Origin: Rhizobium sp. N324 | GTDB taxonomy: Bacteria > Pseudomonadota > Alphaproteobacteria > Rhizobiales > Rhizobiaceae | Assembly: GCF_001664485.1 (NCBI RefSeq) | Contig: NZ_CP013631.1 | Location: forward strand, 62,001-126,000 | Reading direction: 5' to 3' | Length of the DNA: 64,000 nt | Shown here: piece by piece, positions 37,219 through 45,745 of the stretch | Numbering within the stretch: position 1 is the first letter of the stretch | Layout of the letters: every line of letters begins with the position of its first letter | The notes under the pieces: model-generated | Told to the model about the DNA's origin: nothing | Database searches by the model: none | What the model saw: only the letters and a program-made list of their open reading frames with translations | Position numbers and translations under genes: made by a program

Positions 37219-38013
37219 CTAGATCGTGCCGCCGAGTTCTTCGGACAACTGCTGCAACTCCTTGCCACCGGCCATCAGGTTCTGGAGTTCGTCCATCGCG
37301 ATGTTCGCCTTTGCGTAGGTGCCAAGCGTTTGACCGCGGTTGAGGATGGTGAAACGGTCGGCCACCGCATAGGCGTGGCGGACATTGTGGGTAATAAAGA
37401 TTACACCCAATCCTTTCTGCCGGACCTGATGGATGTATTTCAACACCATGGAGGTCTGCGCCACACCGAGTGCCGAGGTCGGTTCGTCCAGGATCAGGAT
37501 CTTGGCACCGAAATAGACTGCTCGTGCGATGGCTACGCACTGGCGTTCACCGCCGGAAAGCGTGCCGACGGCCTGGTTGGGATCACGGATATCGATGCCG
37601 ATCTTGCGCATTTCCTCGCGCGTGACATCATTGCAGTGATCGAAGTCGATGTGGCGGAATGGGAAGACACCTCTGCGAGGTTCCCGCCCCATGAAGAAAT
37701 TGCGGGTGATCGACATCAGGGGAATCATCGCCAGATCCTGATAGACGGTCGCGATCCCCGCATCGAGGGCGTCCCGGGGGCTCCTGAAATCGACCGGCTT
37801 TCCCTCCACCCGGAACTCGCCACCGCTCGGGCGGACAACGCCGGATAGCGTCTTGATCAGCGTGGATTTGCCCGCGCCGTTGTCTCCCAGAAGGCAAAGC
37901 ACCTCCCCGGCTGAGACTTGCATGGAAACGCCGTTCAATGCGATCACCGAACCGTAGTGCTTGACGATATCGGTTACTTCGATGACCGGAGTTCGAATGT
38001 TGAAATCAACCAT
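37219..38013 (-). CDS. Sugar ABC transporter ATP-binding protein
   Basis: A 264-residue single-domain ATPase: Walker [10 protein letters not shown] at 43-51, signature LSGGERQ, Walker [14 protein letters not shown], and switch His in FITHN. It is the short form (one nucleotide-binding domain, not the duplicated RbsA type) typical of the FrcA/carbohydrate uptake CUT2 class in rhizobia. Two bases separate it from the permease gene. The operon encodes binding protein, permease and ATPase in that order. Confidence 0.93.
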   Translation of the reverse strand: MVDFNIRTPVIEVTDIVKHYGSVIALNGVSMQVSAGEVLCLLGDNGAGKSTLIKTLSGVVRPSGGEFRVEGKPVDFRSPRDALDAGIATVYQDLAMIPLMSITRNFFMGREPRRGVFPFRHIDFDHCNDVTREEMRKIGIDIRDPNQAVGTLSGGERQCVAIARAVYFGAKILILDEPTSALGVAQTSMVLKYIHQVRQKGLGVIFITHNVRHAYAVADRFTILNRGQTLGTYAKANIAMDELQNLMAGGKELQQLSEELGGTI

Positions 38014-38015
38014 GA

Positions 38016-39137
38016 TCAGCGCTCCCCGGTAACCTTGCGGCGAATGAAATTGTTGAAGAGCACTGCCAACAGCAGCATTGAGCCCAGGAAGACCTGAAAC
38101 CAGTCGGAGTCGAACTTGGTATAGGTCAGGCCGATCGAAACCGAGCCGAAGATAATCGCACCGAAGAAGGCGCCGATTGCCGAGCCGTACCCGCCGGTGA
38201 GCAGACATCCGCCGATGACGGCCGCGATGATAGCTTCGAATTCCTTCTGAAATCCGCGCCTGGCGTCGGTGGAACCAGCATCGAGTACGGTGATGATCGC
38301 GACCAGAGCCGCCGCACATGCCGTCAACGCAAAGAGGCCGGTTTTGACCCTGTGAACCGGGACACCCGAGTTCCTCGCCGCATTGGGATCGCCGCCGGCC
38401 GCAAAGACCCAGTTGCCGGTGCGCGTACGCAATAAGACCCAGGTCGCAAGCAGGGCAAGGGCTACGAACCACAAGACGGAAACCGGAACACCCGTGACCT
38501 TCGGCACGCCATTGGGGAACTTGTCGATCAGATCATGGTCGGCCAACCATAAGAAGGCGCCCTTCAGGGCTTCGCCGGAGAAAATTCCAAGCAGCGGGCT
38601 GTCTTTGACATGGTCACTGATGCCGCGGAGCTGCGTCGAGCCACCCGTCGCCCATTTCAGGCCGACAAGCGTCAGGCCACGGAGAATAAAGAGGAAGGCC
38701 AGCGTCACGATAAAGGATGGCAGACGCGTATGGATCACGATCTGTCCGTTGATCGCGCCCATGAAGGCAGCGAAAAGCATCGTCATCACGATGGCGACCG
38801 ACAATGGCTGCCCGAAGTTCGTCAGGATGACACCAAAGATCAGTCCTGCGAAGGCGACCATAGACCCGATCGAGAGATCGAACTCGCCGCCGATCATCAG
38901 GAGCGCGGCCGCGATAGCGAGAATCCCCAATTGGGAGGCCGGCGCCATGATCGTCATCACGCCCGAAAGCGAAAACATCGTGGGGTCTGCGGTGAGAAAG
39001 AAAAATACGATGACGAGCACCAGGCCGGCCACGGCTCCTAGCTCGGGCCGGCGCATCAGTTGCGTCAGAAAACCCACCTGCTTGATGCGCTCATCGGCTT
39101 TCGGCGCGACCGCCGCTTTCTGCTCAAGCGAAGCCAT
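38016..39137 (-). CDS. Sugar ABC transporter permease (CUT2)
   Basis: A 373-residue permease with about ten membrane helices and the BPD_transp_2 signature: [16 protein letters not shown] early and [18 protein letters not shown] in the cytoplasmic loop that touches the ATPase. The family imports pentoses, hexoses and polyols. The segment [19 protein letters not shown] is also typical. Separated from the binding-protein gene by 126 bases holding a hairpin. Confidence 0.93.
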   Translation of the reverse strand: MASLEQKAAVAPKADERIKQVGFLTQLMRRPELGAVAGLVLVIVFFFLTADPTMFSLSGVMTIMAPASQLGILAIAAALLMIGGEFDLSIGSMVAFAGLIFGVILTNFGQPLSVAIVMTMLFAAFMGAINGQIVIHTRLPSFIVTLAFLFILRGLTLVGLKWATGGSTQLRGISDHVKDSPLLGIFSGEALKGAFLWLADHDLIDKFPNGVPKVTGVPVSVLWFVALALLATWVLLRTRTGNWVFAAGGDPNAARNSGVPVHRVKTGLFALTACAAALVAIITVLDAGSTDARRGFQKEFEAIIAAVIGGCLLTGGYGSAIGAFFGAIIFGSVSIGLTYTKFDSDWFQVFLGSMLLLAVLFNNFIRRKVTGER

Positions 39138-39209
39138 GATTTCTCCCTGTGAATGTGATTTAGCGCTTCAGCTGCGCTGCCTCGCAGCGCGTTCCATCGA
39201 ACCAAAGCC

Positions 39210-39230
39210 CCTCCCCCGGTAACGGGGAGG
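39210..39230 (-). repeat. Hairpin between binding-protein and permease genes
   Basis: CCTCCCC (39210-39216) pairs with GGGGAGG (39224-39230) around a 7-base loop. Such stems after the first cistron protect the binding-protein message and lower permease expression in sugar ABC operons. No U-tract is present on the minus strand. The GC-rich arms also resemble short rhizobial dispersed palindromes. Confidence 0.5.
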
Positions 39231-39263
39231 AACTTCGAGGAGGATGCCTTTCGGCAATCTCGA

Positions 39264-40211
39264 TCAGCGAATCCCCTTGGCGGAAAGATCGACCACCTGA
39301 GCGGCCTTTTCCTTGGTGATCAGGTTCGGACCGGAGGGAACGTTGCCACCCGGGATGAGCCCGTATTTGGCGTAGTTGGCCAGAAACACGACGGGCAGAT
39401 AGCCCTGAAGGAATTGCTGCTGATCGATAGCGAAAGCGGCCTTGCCGTCTGCAACCGCCTTCAGAAAATCGGCCGAAAGGTCGAAGGTTGCCACCTTGAT
39501 CTTGCCGGTCATGCCGACATCTTCGACGGCTGCCAACGCCGGTTCACCAGCTGTGCTTGCGCCGAGCGCCATAACGGTATCGACGGCCGAGTTGGAACTC
39601 AGCGCTGCCTTGACCTTCGCCCGAACATCGGCAGGATCGTTGCTGACAGGAAGCACCGTGACCTTGCCGCCGAAACCATCTGTAAAGCCCTTGCAACGCA
39701 GATCGAGCGAAACATTGCCGACTTCCTGGTTCACGCACAGGCCCTCCTTGCCGCCGAGCTCATGCAGCTTCGCGCCGGCGGCTTTGCCGGCGGTATATTC
39801 GTCCTGACCGACATGCAGAAGCGCTCCCAGCTCTTTCGAGACATCGGAGCCGGAATTGATCGAGATGACAGGGATCCCGGCGGCGACGGCTTTCTTAATG
39901 GAAGGACCGAGTGCCGAGGCGTCCGGAATGGAGACGATCAACCCATCCGGCTTTTGATTGACCGCGGCATCGATAAGCTGCCCCATCGACACCATGTCGA
40001 ACGTTTCTGGTGCACGATATTCGACACTCGCACCCATGTCCTTGGCCGCTGCGCTCACGCCGTTCTTGACAACGGACCAGAAGGGGTCGTTGGCTTGACC
40101 GTGAGTGACGGCAACGATGCGAATGTCGGCGGCATTGGCAAGCGCCGAAGACGCGATGATCGCTGCCGCAAAGGCAGTGCCTGCGAAAAGTGATTTCAGA
40201 CCCAATTTCAT
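39264..40211 (-). CDS. Sugar ABC transporter substrate-binding protein
   Basis: A 315-residue periplasmic binding protein of the ribose/LacI-like (Peripla_BP_4) class. Signal peptide to about residue 27 (ALANA/ADIR). IRIVAVTHGQANDPFWSVVK and the GIPVISINSGSDV loop are typical; two cysteines (GLCVNQ, LRCKGF) may form a disulfide. First gene of the operon. The ATG at 40211 follows GGGAGG; an 8-codon extension is not needed. Ligand cannot be read from sequence; the linked IolG-like dehydrogenase points to a cyclitol or sugar. Confidence 0.92.
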   Translation of the reverse strand: MKLGLKSLFAGTAFAAAIIASSALANAADIRIVAVTHGQANDPFWSVVKNGVSAAAKDMGASVEYRAPETFDMVSMGQLIDAAVNQKPDGLIVSIPDASALGPSIKKAVAAGIPVISINSGSDVSKELGALLHVGQDEYTAGKAAGAKLHELGGKEGLCVNQEVGNVSLDLRCKGFTDGFGGKVTVLPVSNDPADVRAKVKAALSSNSAVDTVMALGASTAGEPALAAVEDVGMTGKIKVATFDLSADFLKAVADGKAAFAIDQQQFLQGYLPVVFLANYAKYGLIPGGNVPSGPNLITKEKAAQVVDLSAKGIR

Positions 40212-40350
40212 TTTAACCTCCCAAAACGATCCCACCGGAGGGATCTCCAGATGCTACCGGTTGCAACTCCTTTTGCACCCGGTAGCAAGTTGAGAAAAGT
40301 TACTTTATCCTCGATAAAAATCAAGCATCCATTCCATTTTTATTTTTTTG

Positions 40351-40366
40351 TGGAATATTCATTCCA
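40351..40366. promoter_or_regulatory. Palindromic operator candidate between the transport operon and LacI gene
   Basis: TGGAATATTCATTCCA is a perfect 6-bp inverted repeat with a 4-base centre, 17 bases before the LacI-type regulator start. A further half site, ATTCCA, lies at 40331-40336. LacI regulators bind such palindromes. The place would let the regulator control itself and the divergent transport operon. Confidence 0.6.
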
Positions 40367-40382
40367 ATCAAGGAGGCAGTAG

Positions 40383-41378
40383 ATGCGCAAGCGGGCGACA
40401 GCAAAAGAGGTGGCGGACGCCGCTGGCGTATCGAAATGGACGGTCATCCGCGCCTTCACTCCGGGTGCGTCCATTACAGATGCCAGCCGACAGAAGGTAC
40501 TTCAGGCGGCAGAGGCTCTGAACTACTCCCCCAACCTGCTGGCTCGCAGCCTTGCGACGAACATTACGCATCAGGTCGCCGTCTTCGTCGACGACTTCGC
40601 CAACCCACATAAGCTCCCCGTTCTGGAGATGCTGACCGAGCGGCTGCAGGCGGAGGGTCTCCTAACCGTGCTGATCAATATCAATCGCCATTTCGATCAC
40701 ATCCATGCGTTGATCAACGCCGATCAGCGGCAGTTCGACGCCGTCATTCTGTTCGGAACCGCCTTTCGTGAGGAAACGCTGGGGGGGCCACGGCTTGGCC
40801 CCGGTTTCCCGCCAATGTTTGTCCTTGCGCGAGATAGCCAGATCCCCGGGGTTCCCGCCGTCGCCTGCAATGCCGAACTCGCTCTGGGCGAAATTGTAAA
40901 TTACCTGTTCGAGAGAGGATATCGCCGTCCAGGCTTCATGACGGGAGGAAAGACCCTGTCGACCGCGCTCGGCCGACGACACCACTATATGCAATTCTGG
41001 CAGCGGAAGGGTGTCGATGGCGTCGTCGAGCTGGCCGCAGAGCGCTACAGCGCGGAGGCCGGTGCCAAGGTGGCGCGCGCCTATCTGAGCGCCACCTCCT
41101 CCTCCCCGCGCATCGATGTGCTGATGTGCGAAAACGACATTCTGGCGCTCGGAGCAATGGATGTGGCCCGCAGCGAATTCGGGCTTCGCGTGCCAGATGA
41201 TCTGGCGATCGTCGGCTTCGACAATATCGAGCTCGGCGCCGCTCCGGCCTATCAACTGACTTCTTACCAACAGCCTGCCGATGAGATGATCGACACCATG
41301 GTGGCAATGATCACGGGCAAGCGCGAAGCCAAAACAGTTGTTCTACCCGGACGTCTTGTGCAGCGATCATCGGCGTGA
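40383..41378 (+). CDS. LacI-family transcriptional regulator
   Basis: A 331-residue LacI/GalR regulator. The DNA-binding domain begins TAKEVADAAGVSKWTVIRAF, with the hinge helix at LARSLAT; the effector domain is periplasmic-binding-protein-like (LMCENDILALGAMDVAR, IVGFDNIELG). It is divergent from the sugar transport operon and almost surely represses it until the sugar binds. RBS AAGGAGG. It ends 58 bases from the convergent LysR gene. Confidence 0.94.
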   Translation: MRKRATAKEVADAAGVSKWTVIRAFTPGASITDASRQKVLQAAEALNYSPNLLARSLATNITHQVAVFVDDFANPHKLPVLEMLTERLQAEGLLTVLININRHFDHIHALINADQRQFDAVILFGTAFREETLGGPRLGPGFPPMFVLARDSQIPGVPAVACNAELALGEIVNYLFERGYRRPGFMTGGKTLSTALGRRHHYMQFWQRKGVDGVVELAAERYSAEAGAKVARAYLSATSSSPRIDVLMCENDILALGAMDVARSEFGLRVPDDLAIVGFDNIELGAAPAYQLTSYQQPADEMIDTMVAMITGKREAKTVVLPGRLVQRSSA

Positions 41379-41436
41379 AATTGCCCGGCATGCTTTCAAC
41401 TCATTCGACACCGGCGCGATCGAGAAACCGGCATGC

Positions 41437-42351
41437 TCAGGCCGCTGTCGAATATCTTTCGAGATTCCGCCTCAGGAGATCAAGCAGCGCATCTCGCTCC
41501 GTATCGCGGACGGCTTTCATCCAGGCTGCAGCCAGCGGCAGTTTCGGCGTCGTCTGCCCTGCCCTCTCCTGGACCGGCAGAAAGCGAACGCCGGCTGAAG
41601 CAAGCGAGGATGTCCATCGCGGGACGACGGCGAGGCCGAGGCCGGCGGCGACCATGCTGACGATGGTTTGTTTTTCATCGGCGACTTGGGCGATATCAGG
41701 ATGCAGGCCGGCTGCGGCAAACAGGTTCATCGTCAAATCATAGCTGTGCGGCCTGGATCGTCTGTCCGGGACGATCAGCGGTGCGTTCGCCAGATCAAGG
41801 ACAGAGACGCTCTTATGGTCCGCGAGTTCATGAGAGGTCGGGACCGCCACGACGGTGGTCTCGGAAAACAGATCCTCGACCGCCAGGTGACGGCTCATTC
41901 CCGGACGCGGCCTGATGAAAGCCAGATCCAATCCTCCGGCCAGCAGTTTGGGCACGAGCCGAATGGATTTGTCCTCCGTCAGCTGGGTTTTGACATCGGG
42001 GGCGATGGCTCGAAAGTCGTGGATCAGTGTCGGAAGGAGGCCGGCGGCGGCGCTGTCGATCGTACCGATTCGAAGGATGCGGCTGCGCCGCTGCTGCTTG
42101 GCGCGAAATTTTTGACCGAGTTCATCGAGCCGGGCGAGAAGCGGCCTGACCTCTTCCAGAAGCGCTATTCCATCCTCGGTCAGTGAGACGCTCCGGGTCG
42201 TGCGGCTCAGCAGTTGACTTCCGACCGACTCTTCCAGCAAGCGCACATGACGCCCGAGCGATGCCGGAAGCAACCCGATCCTTTGCGCCGCCCTTCCGAA
42301 ATGAAGCTCCTCGGCAACGGCAACGAAGCATCTCAACTGCTCCAGCTCCAC
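41437..42351 (-). CDS. LysR-family transcriptional regulator
   Basis: A 304-residue LysR regulator: helix-turn-helix in LEQLRCFVAVAEELHFGRAA with LEESVGSQLLSRTTRSVSLT, and a type 2 periplasmic-binding effector domain from about residue 90. I chose the GTG at 42351 since a perfect AGGAGG (42359-42364) sits 7 bases ahead; the ATG at 42375 lacks any such site. It is divergent from a tartrate/malate dehydrogenase gene and likely activates it in response to the substrate. Confidence 0.92.
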   Translation of the reverse strand: MELEQLRCFVAVAEELHFGRAAQRIGLLPASLGRHVRLLEESVGSQLLSRTTRSVSLTEDGIALLEEVRPLLARLDELGQKFRAKQQRRSRILRIGTIDSAAAGLLPTLIHDFRAIAPDVKTQLTEDKSIRLVPKLLAGGLDLAFIRPRPGMSRHLAVEDLFSETTVVAVPTSHELADHKSVSVLDLANAPLIVPDRRSRPHSYDLTMNLFAAAGLHPDIAQVADEKQTIVSMVAAGLGLAVVPRWTSSLASAGVRFLPVQERAGQTTPKLPLAAAWMKAVRDTERDALLDLLRRNLERYSTAA

Positions 42352-42364
42352 ACGCCAGCCTCCT

Positions 42365-42387
42365 ATTATATTCATATTTTATATAAT
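42365..42387. promoter_or_regulatory. LysR-box candidate (ATTATA-N11-TATAAT)
   Basis: Inverted arms ATTATA (42365-42370) and TATAAT (42382-42387) are separated by 11 bases, the spacing of LysR recognition boxes. The site is AT-rich, begins one base upstream of the LysR ribosome-binding site and lies about 100 bases before the dehydrogenase start. The TATAAT arm could equally be part of a -10 element. Confidence 0.4.
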
Positions 42388-42487
42388 TCTTTCGCCATTG
42401 AGTAAACCGAGGGACCGGCACTAGGCTTCAGGAAGAATGCGTAAGACTGATCGGGCAGGGCTGGGAAGACGTTGGCGGAGCAAATCG

Positions 42488-43561
42488 ATGCGTGAATATT
42501 CTATCGCGGCTATCCCTGCGGACGGGATCGGTCCCGAGGTCATTGCCGCCGGGCGAACGGTGCTCGCAAGTCTGGAAAAACGTCTCGGCGACGTTAGGTT
42601 CGCCATCGAACACTTCGACTGGGGCTCCGACTACTACAAAAGGTACGGCGTGATGATGCCGTCGGACGGGCTCGAGCAGTTGAAGAAATTCGACGCGATT
42701 TATTTCGGCGCCGTCGGCGCGCCGGATGTTCCCGATCACATCACTCTTTGGGGGCTTAGGCTGCCGATCTGCCAGGGTTTTGACCAATATGCCAATGTCC
42801 GACCGACGAAGATCCTTCCAGGCATCATCCCTCCGCTGCGCAACTGCGGCGTCGGCGATCTCGATTGGGTGATCGTCCGCGAGAATTCCGAAGGCGAATA
42901 TTCCGGCCATGGCGGCCGCGCCCATCGCGGCCTGCCGGAGGAGGTCGGAACCGAGGTTGCCATTTTCACCCGCGTCGGCGTCACCCGCATCATGCGCTAC
43001 GCCTTCAGACTGGCGCAGGCGCGGCCGCGCAAATTGCTGACGGTCGTGACCAAATCGAATGCCCAGCGCCACGGCATGGTCATGTGGGACGAGATCGCCG
43101 CCGAGGTGGCTGCGGAATTTCCTGACGTTACCTGGGACAAGATGCTGGTCGACGCCATGACAGTGCGGATGACGCTGAAACCGCAGAGCCTCGACACGAT
43201 CGTCGCGACCAACCTGCATGCCGACATCCTCTCCGACCTCGCCGGCGCGCTCGCCGGCAGCATCGGGGTTGCACCCACGGCGAATATCGATCCGCAGCGC
43301 CGTTTTCCCTCGATGTTCGAACCGATCCATGGCTCGGCCTTCGACATCGCCGGCAAGGGCATCGCCAACCCTGTCGCGACTTTCTGGACCGCCGCCCAGA
43401 TGCTCGACCATCTCGGCGAGCAGGAGGCCTCGGCTCGTCTCATGCGCGCCGTCGAAGCGGTCACCGGCGCGGGCATCCTCACGCCCGATGTCGGCGGTAC
43501 CGCCACGACCAGAGAGGTCACGGACGCAGTTTGCGATGCGATCCATTCTTCCAATGTCTAG
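42488..43561 (+). CDS. ttuC: Tartrate dehydrogenase / D-malate dehydrogenase
   Basis: A 357-residue member of the isopropylmalate/isocitrate dehydrogenase family. IPADGIGPEVIAAG at the N-terminus, RENSEGEYSGHGGRAH (substrate loop of the tartrate/D-malate group), TKSNAQRHGMVMWDE and TNLHADILSDLAGALAGSIG with metal-binding aspartates. It oxidises tartrate or D-malate with NAD and a divalent metal. ATG at 42488 after CGGAGC; an upstream start 17 codons earlier is less likely. A divergent LysR gene probably controls it. TtuC versus DmlA cannot be separated by eye. Confidence 0.88.
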   Translation: MREYSIAAIPADGIGPEVIAAGRTVLASLEKRLGDVRFAIEHFDWGSDYYKRYGVMMPSDGLEQLKKFDAIYFGAVGAPDVPDHITLWGLRLPICQGFDQYANVRPTKILPGIIPPLRNCGVGDLDWVIVRENSEGEYSGHGGRAHRGLPEEVGTEVAIFTRVGVTRIMRYAFRLAQARPRKLLTVVTKSNAQRHGMVMWDEIAAEVAAEFPDVTWDKMLVDAMTVRMTLKPQSLDTIVATNLHADILSDLAGALAGSIGVAPTANIDPQRRFPSMFEPIHGSAFDIAGKGIANPVATFWTAAQMLDHLGEQEASARLMRAVEAVTGAGILTPDVGGTATTREVTDAVCDAIHSSNV

Positions 43562-43754
43562 AACACGGCCGCGTGCAGGATCATCGCGTCGCCAGCGAGC
43601 AGCATAAAATGCTGTTGGAGGTCGCGCCGCATGCTGTTCCTCCCTCGCGAAGCCCGCGAAACGCGATCGACTCGCACCTTCGATGTGATAGTGTTGGGAA
43701 GGTAGCGGCAGAATATGCTGCGGCGTTGGCAGGTTCGACAGGCGGAGTGGAGCG

Positions 43755-44231
43755 ATGAAACTCGACCGGATCGATATAAAAATTCTGCATGAGTTACAGA
43801 AGAATGGCCGCGTCACCAATGTCGAGCTCGCCGAGCTCGTCAACCTGTCGCCGAGCCCCTGCCTGATGCGGGTGAAGAAGCTGCAGTCGGAAGGCTATAT
43901 CGAGGGTTACTCCGCACAGATCAATGTCGCCAAACTCGGCCAGACGCTGACCGTGTTCACGGAGATCACCCTGAAGAACCACCGGCAGATCGATTTTGCC
44001 CGATTTTTGACGACGGTCGAGAAGATCGACCAGGTGATCGAATGCCATCTGGTCTCCGGCGGCTACGACTATCTTTTGAAATTCGTCACGGCCGGGATCG
44101 GCGAATACCAGACAATCATGGAGCGGCTCTCCGATATGGAGATCGGCATCGACAAGTATTTCAGCTTCGTCGTCCTGAAATCGCCCATCGTCAAATCGCA
44201 CATGCCATTGACGAGCCTGTTTCCGCTTTAG
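43755..44231 (+). CDS. Lrp/AsnC-family transcriptional regulator
   Basis: A 158-residue regulator with the N-terminal helix-turn-helix (IDIKILHELQKNGRVTNVEL, SPSPCLMRVKKLQSEGYI) and the C-terminal RAM/ligand domain (VIECHLVSGGYDYLLKFVT). Lrp-type proteins sense amino acids. It converges on a class III aminotransferase operon, so amino-acid or amine control of that operon is likely. RBS CGGAGTGGAG. A strong palindrome pair follows the gene. Confidence 0.93.
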   Translation: MKLDRIDIKILHELQKNGRVTNVELAELVNLSPSPCLMRVKKLQSEGYIEGYSAQINVAKLGQTLTVFTEITLKNHRQIDFARFLTTVEKIDQVIECHLVSGGYDYLLKFVTAGIGEYQTIMERLSDMEIGIDKYFSFVVLKSPIVKSHMPLTSLFPL

Positions 44232-44269
44232 AGCGGTTCAACTTTTCACGAAAAGCGCAGAACCGTTCT
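44230..44269. repeat. Nested palindrome of a rhizobial dispersed type
   Basis: Outer arms AGAGCGGTTC and GAACCGTTCT (one mismatch) enclose an inner hairpin CTTTTC-AC-GAAAAG. I recall very similar AGAGCGGTTC-based palindromes in many intergenic places of rhizobial genomes. It starts at the Lrp stop codon and may also help end that transcript. Confidence 0.6.
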
Positions 44270-44285
44270 AACCTCTTGTTCTTAC

Positions 44286-44327
44286 GCAATTCCCGGCAAA
44301 AGCGCTTCGTGCTTTGCCGGGAATTGC
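44286..44327. terminator. Strong two-way hairpin between Lrp and aminotransferase genes
   Basis: GCAATTCCCGGCAAA (44286-44300) pairs perfectly with TTTGCCGGGAATTGC (44313-44327). The stem is 15 bp and lies between two convergent genes. It probably terminates or insulates both transcripts, though neither side has a long T-run. Confidence 0.65.
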
Positions 44328-44355
44328 TCTCGTTCGATCGTCGGCCCGGCCACGC

Positions 44356-45732
44356 TCAGCCCTTCAGAGCCGCGCGTACATCGGAGTCGGCCAGGGTGTC
44401 ATCCAGCGTTTTGCGCGTGCGCTCAATGATCGCGTCGATGTCGGCGTCGGTGCAGCAGAGCGGCGGCGCGTAGCCGAGCACGCCGTTGGCGAAGGCGCGG
44501 ATGACCAGACCATTTTCCCAGGCGCGGTCGAAGACCCGGCGCGCCGGATCGGCGGCTGCCGGCAGCGGCGTCTTTTTTTCCTTGTCGACCACCAGCTCGA
44601 TGGCGGCCAGCATGCCGCGGCCGCGCACGTCGCCGACAAGCGGATGGTCTTTAAGGCTTTCAAGCCCGTGCATCAGCCGCGCGCCGGCCTTCCGGCCGTT
44701 CTCCAGCAGGCTCGTTTCATACAGATTCAGCACTTCGAGGCCGACAGCGGCGCTGACGGGATGGGCCGAATAAGTATAACCGTGGCCGACGGCTGCGCCG
44801 CCGGCGCCATCCGCGATGGCCTGGTAGACATGGTCGGCCATGAAGACCGCGCCCATCGGCACATAGGCCGACGTCAGACCCTTTGCGGTGGTGATGAAAT
44901 CAGGAACGATCTCGTCCTCCTCGCACGCGAAGAGCGGGCCGGTGCGGCCGAAAGCGGTAATCACTTCGTCGGCGACAAAGAGGATGCCGAGCTCGCTGCA
45001 AAGCGCGCGCATCGCCTTCATCCAACCCTTCGGCGGCACCAGAACGCCGCCCGACCCCTGAATGGGTTCGGCATAAAAGGCGGCGACCCGCTCGGGGCCG
45101 ACTTCTTCGACCTTGCGGCGCAGGGCCGCGAGCGAGGCGTTGATGATCGCCTGCGGGTCCTGACCTACCGGGTTGCGGTAGGCGTAGTGCGAGGGGATCT
45201 TATGCTGCCAGTCGAAGGGAATGCCGAAGCCGGCGTGGAACAGCGGAAGCGCCGTCAGTCCCGCCCCGACAGTCGATGAGCCGTGATAGCCTTGCTCGAT
45301 GGAGATGAACTGGTCGCGCTGCGGCTGGCCGCGGGCGATCCAGTAATAGCGGATGAACCGGATCGTGCTGTCGACGGCATCGGATCCGCCCAGAGTGAAG
45401 TAGACATGGTTGAGGTCGCCCGGCGCGCGTTCGGCCAATGCCGCGGCAAGCCGGATCGCCGGTTCCGAGCCGAGGCCGAAATAGGTCGTCGCATAGGGCA
45501 GTTCGCGCATCTGCCGCGCCGCCGCCTCGACGATCGAGTCATGGCCGTAACCGGCATTGACGCACCACAGGCCGGCAAAGCCGTCGACCAACTGCTTGCC
45601 CGAAGCATCGGTCACCGTCGCGCCTTTGGCCGAAGCGAGCACGCGCACGCCGAGCTTTTCGTGATTGCGGTAGGAGGCGACGGGGTGCACGAGATGGGCG
45701 CGGTCGAGTTCGACAAGGGAATTGCTGTACAT
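44356..45732 (-). CDS. Class III aminotransferase (omega-amino acid/putrescine-pyruvate type)
   Basis: A 458-residue PLP enzyme: pyridine-ring Asp255 in LFVADEVITAFGRTG and PLP Lys284 in TTAKGLTSAYVPMG. GLWCVNAGYGH and NHVYFTLGGSDAVDSTIR match the omega-amino-acid:pyruvate/SpuC-like group, which uses beta-alanine, GABA, putrescine or similar amines. The product aldehyde could go to GabD or the other aldehyde dehydrogenases nearby. It follows a GNAT gene by 13 bases. Regulation by the convergent Lrp protein is inferred. Confidence 0.9.
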   Translation of the reverse strand: MYSNSLVELDRAHLVHPVASYRNHEKLGVRVLASAKGATVTDASGKQLVDGFAGLWCVNAGYGHDSIVEAAARQMRELPYATTYFGLGSEPAIRLAAALAERAPGDLNHVYFTLGGSDAVDSTIRFIRYYWIARGQPQRDQFISIEQGYHGSSTVGAGLTALPLFHAGFGIPFDWQHKIPSHYAYRNPVGQDPQAIINASLAALRRKVEEVGPERVAAFYAEPIQGSGGVLVPPKGWMKAMRALCSELGILFVADEVITAFGRTGPLFACEEDEIVPDFITTAKGLTSAYVPMGAVFMADHVYQAIADGAGGAAVGHGYTYSAHPVSAAVGLEVLNLYETSLLENGRKAGARLMHGLESLKDHPLVGDVRGRGMLAAIELVVDKEKKTPLPAAADPARRVFDRAWENGLVIRAFANGVLGYAPPLCCTDADIDAIIERTRKTLDDTLADSDVRAALKG

Positions 45733-45745
45733 GATATTCTCCGGA

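Noticed and set aside
37142..37540. N-terminal extension of the TIM-barrel isomerase
   Set aside because: Overlaps the ABC ATPase gene in another frame; the family fold begins after the ATG at 37141.
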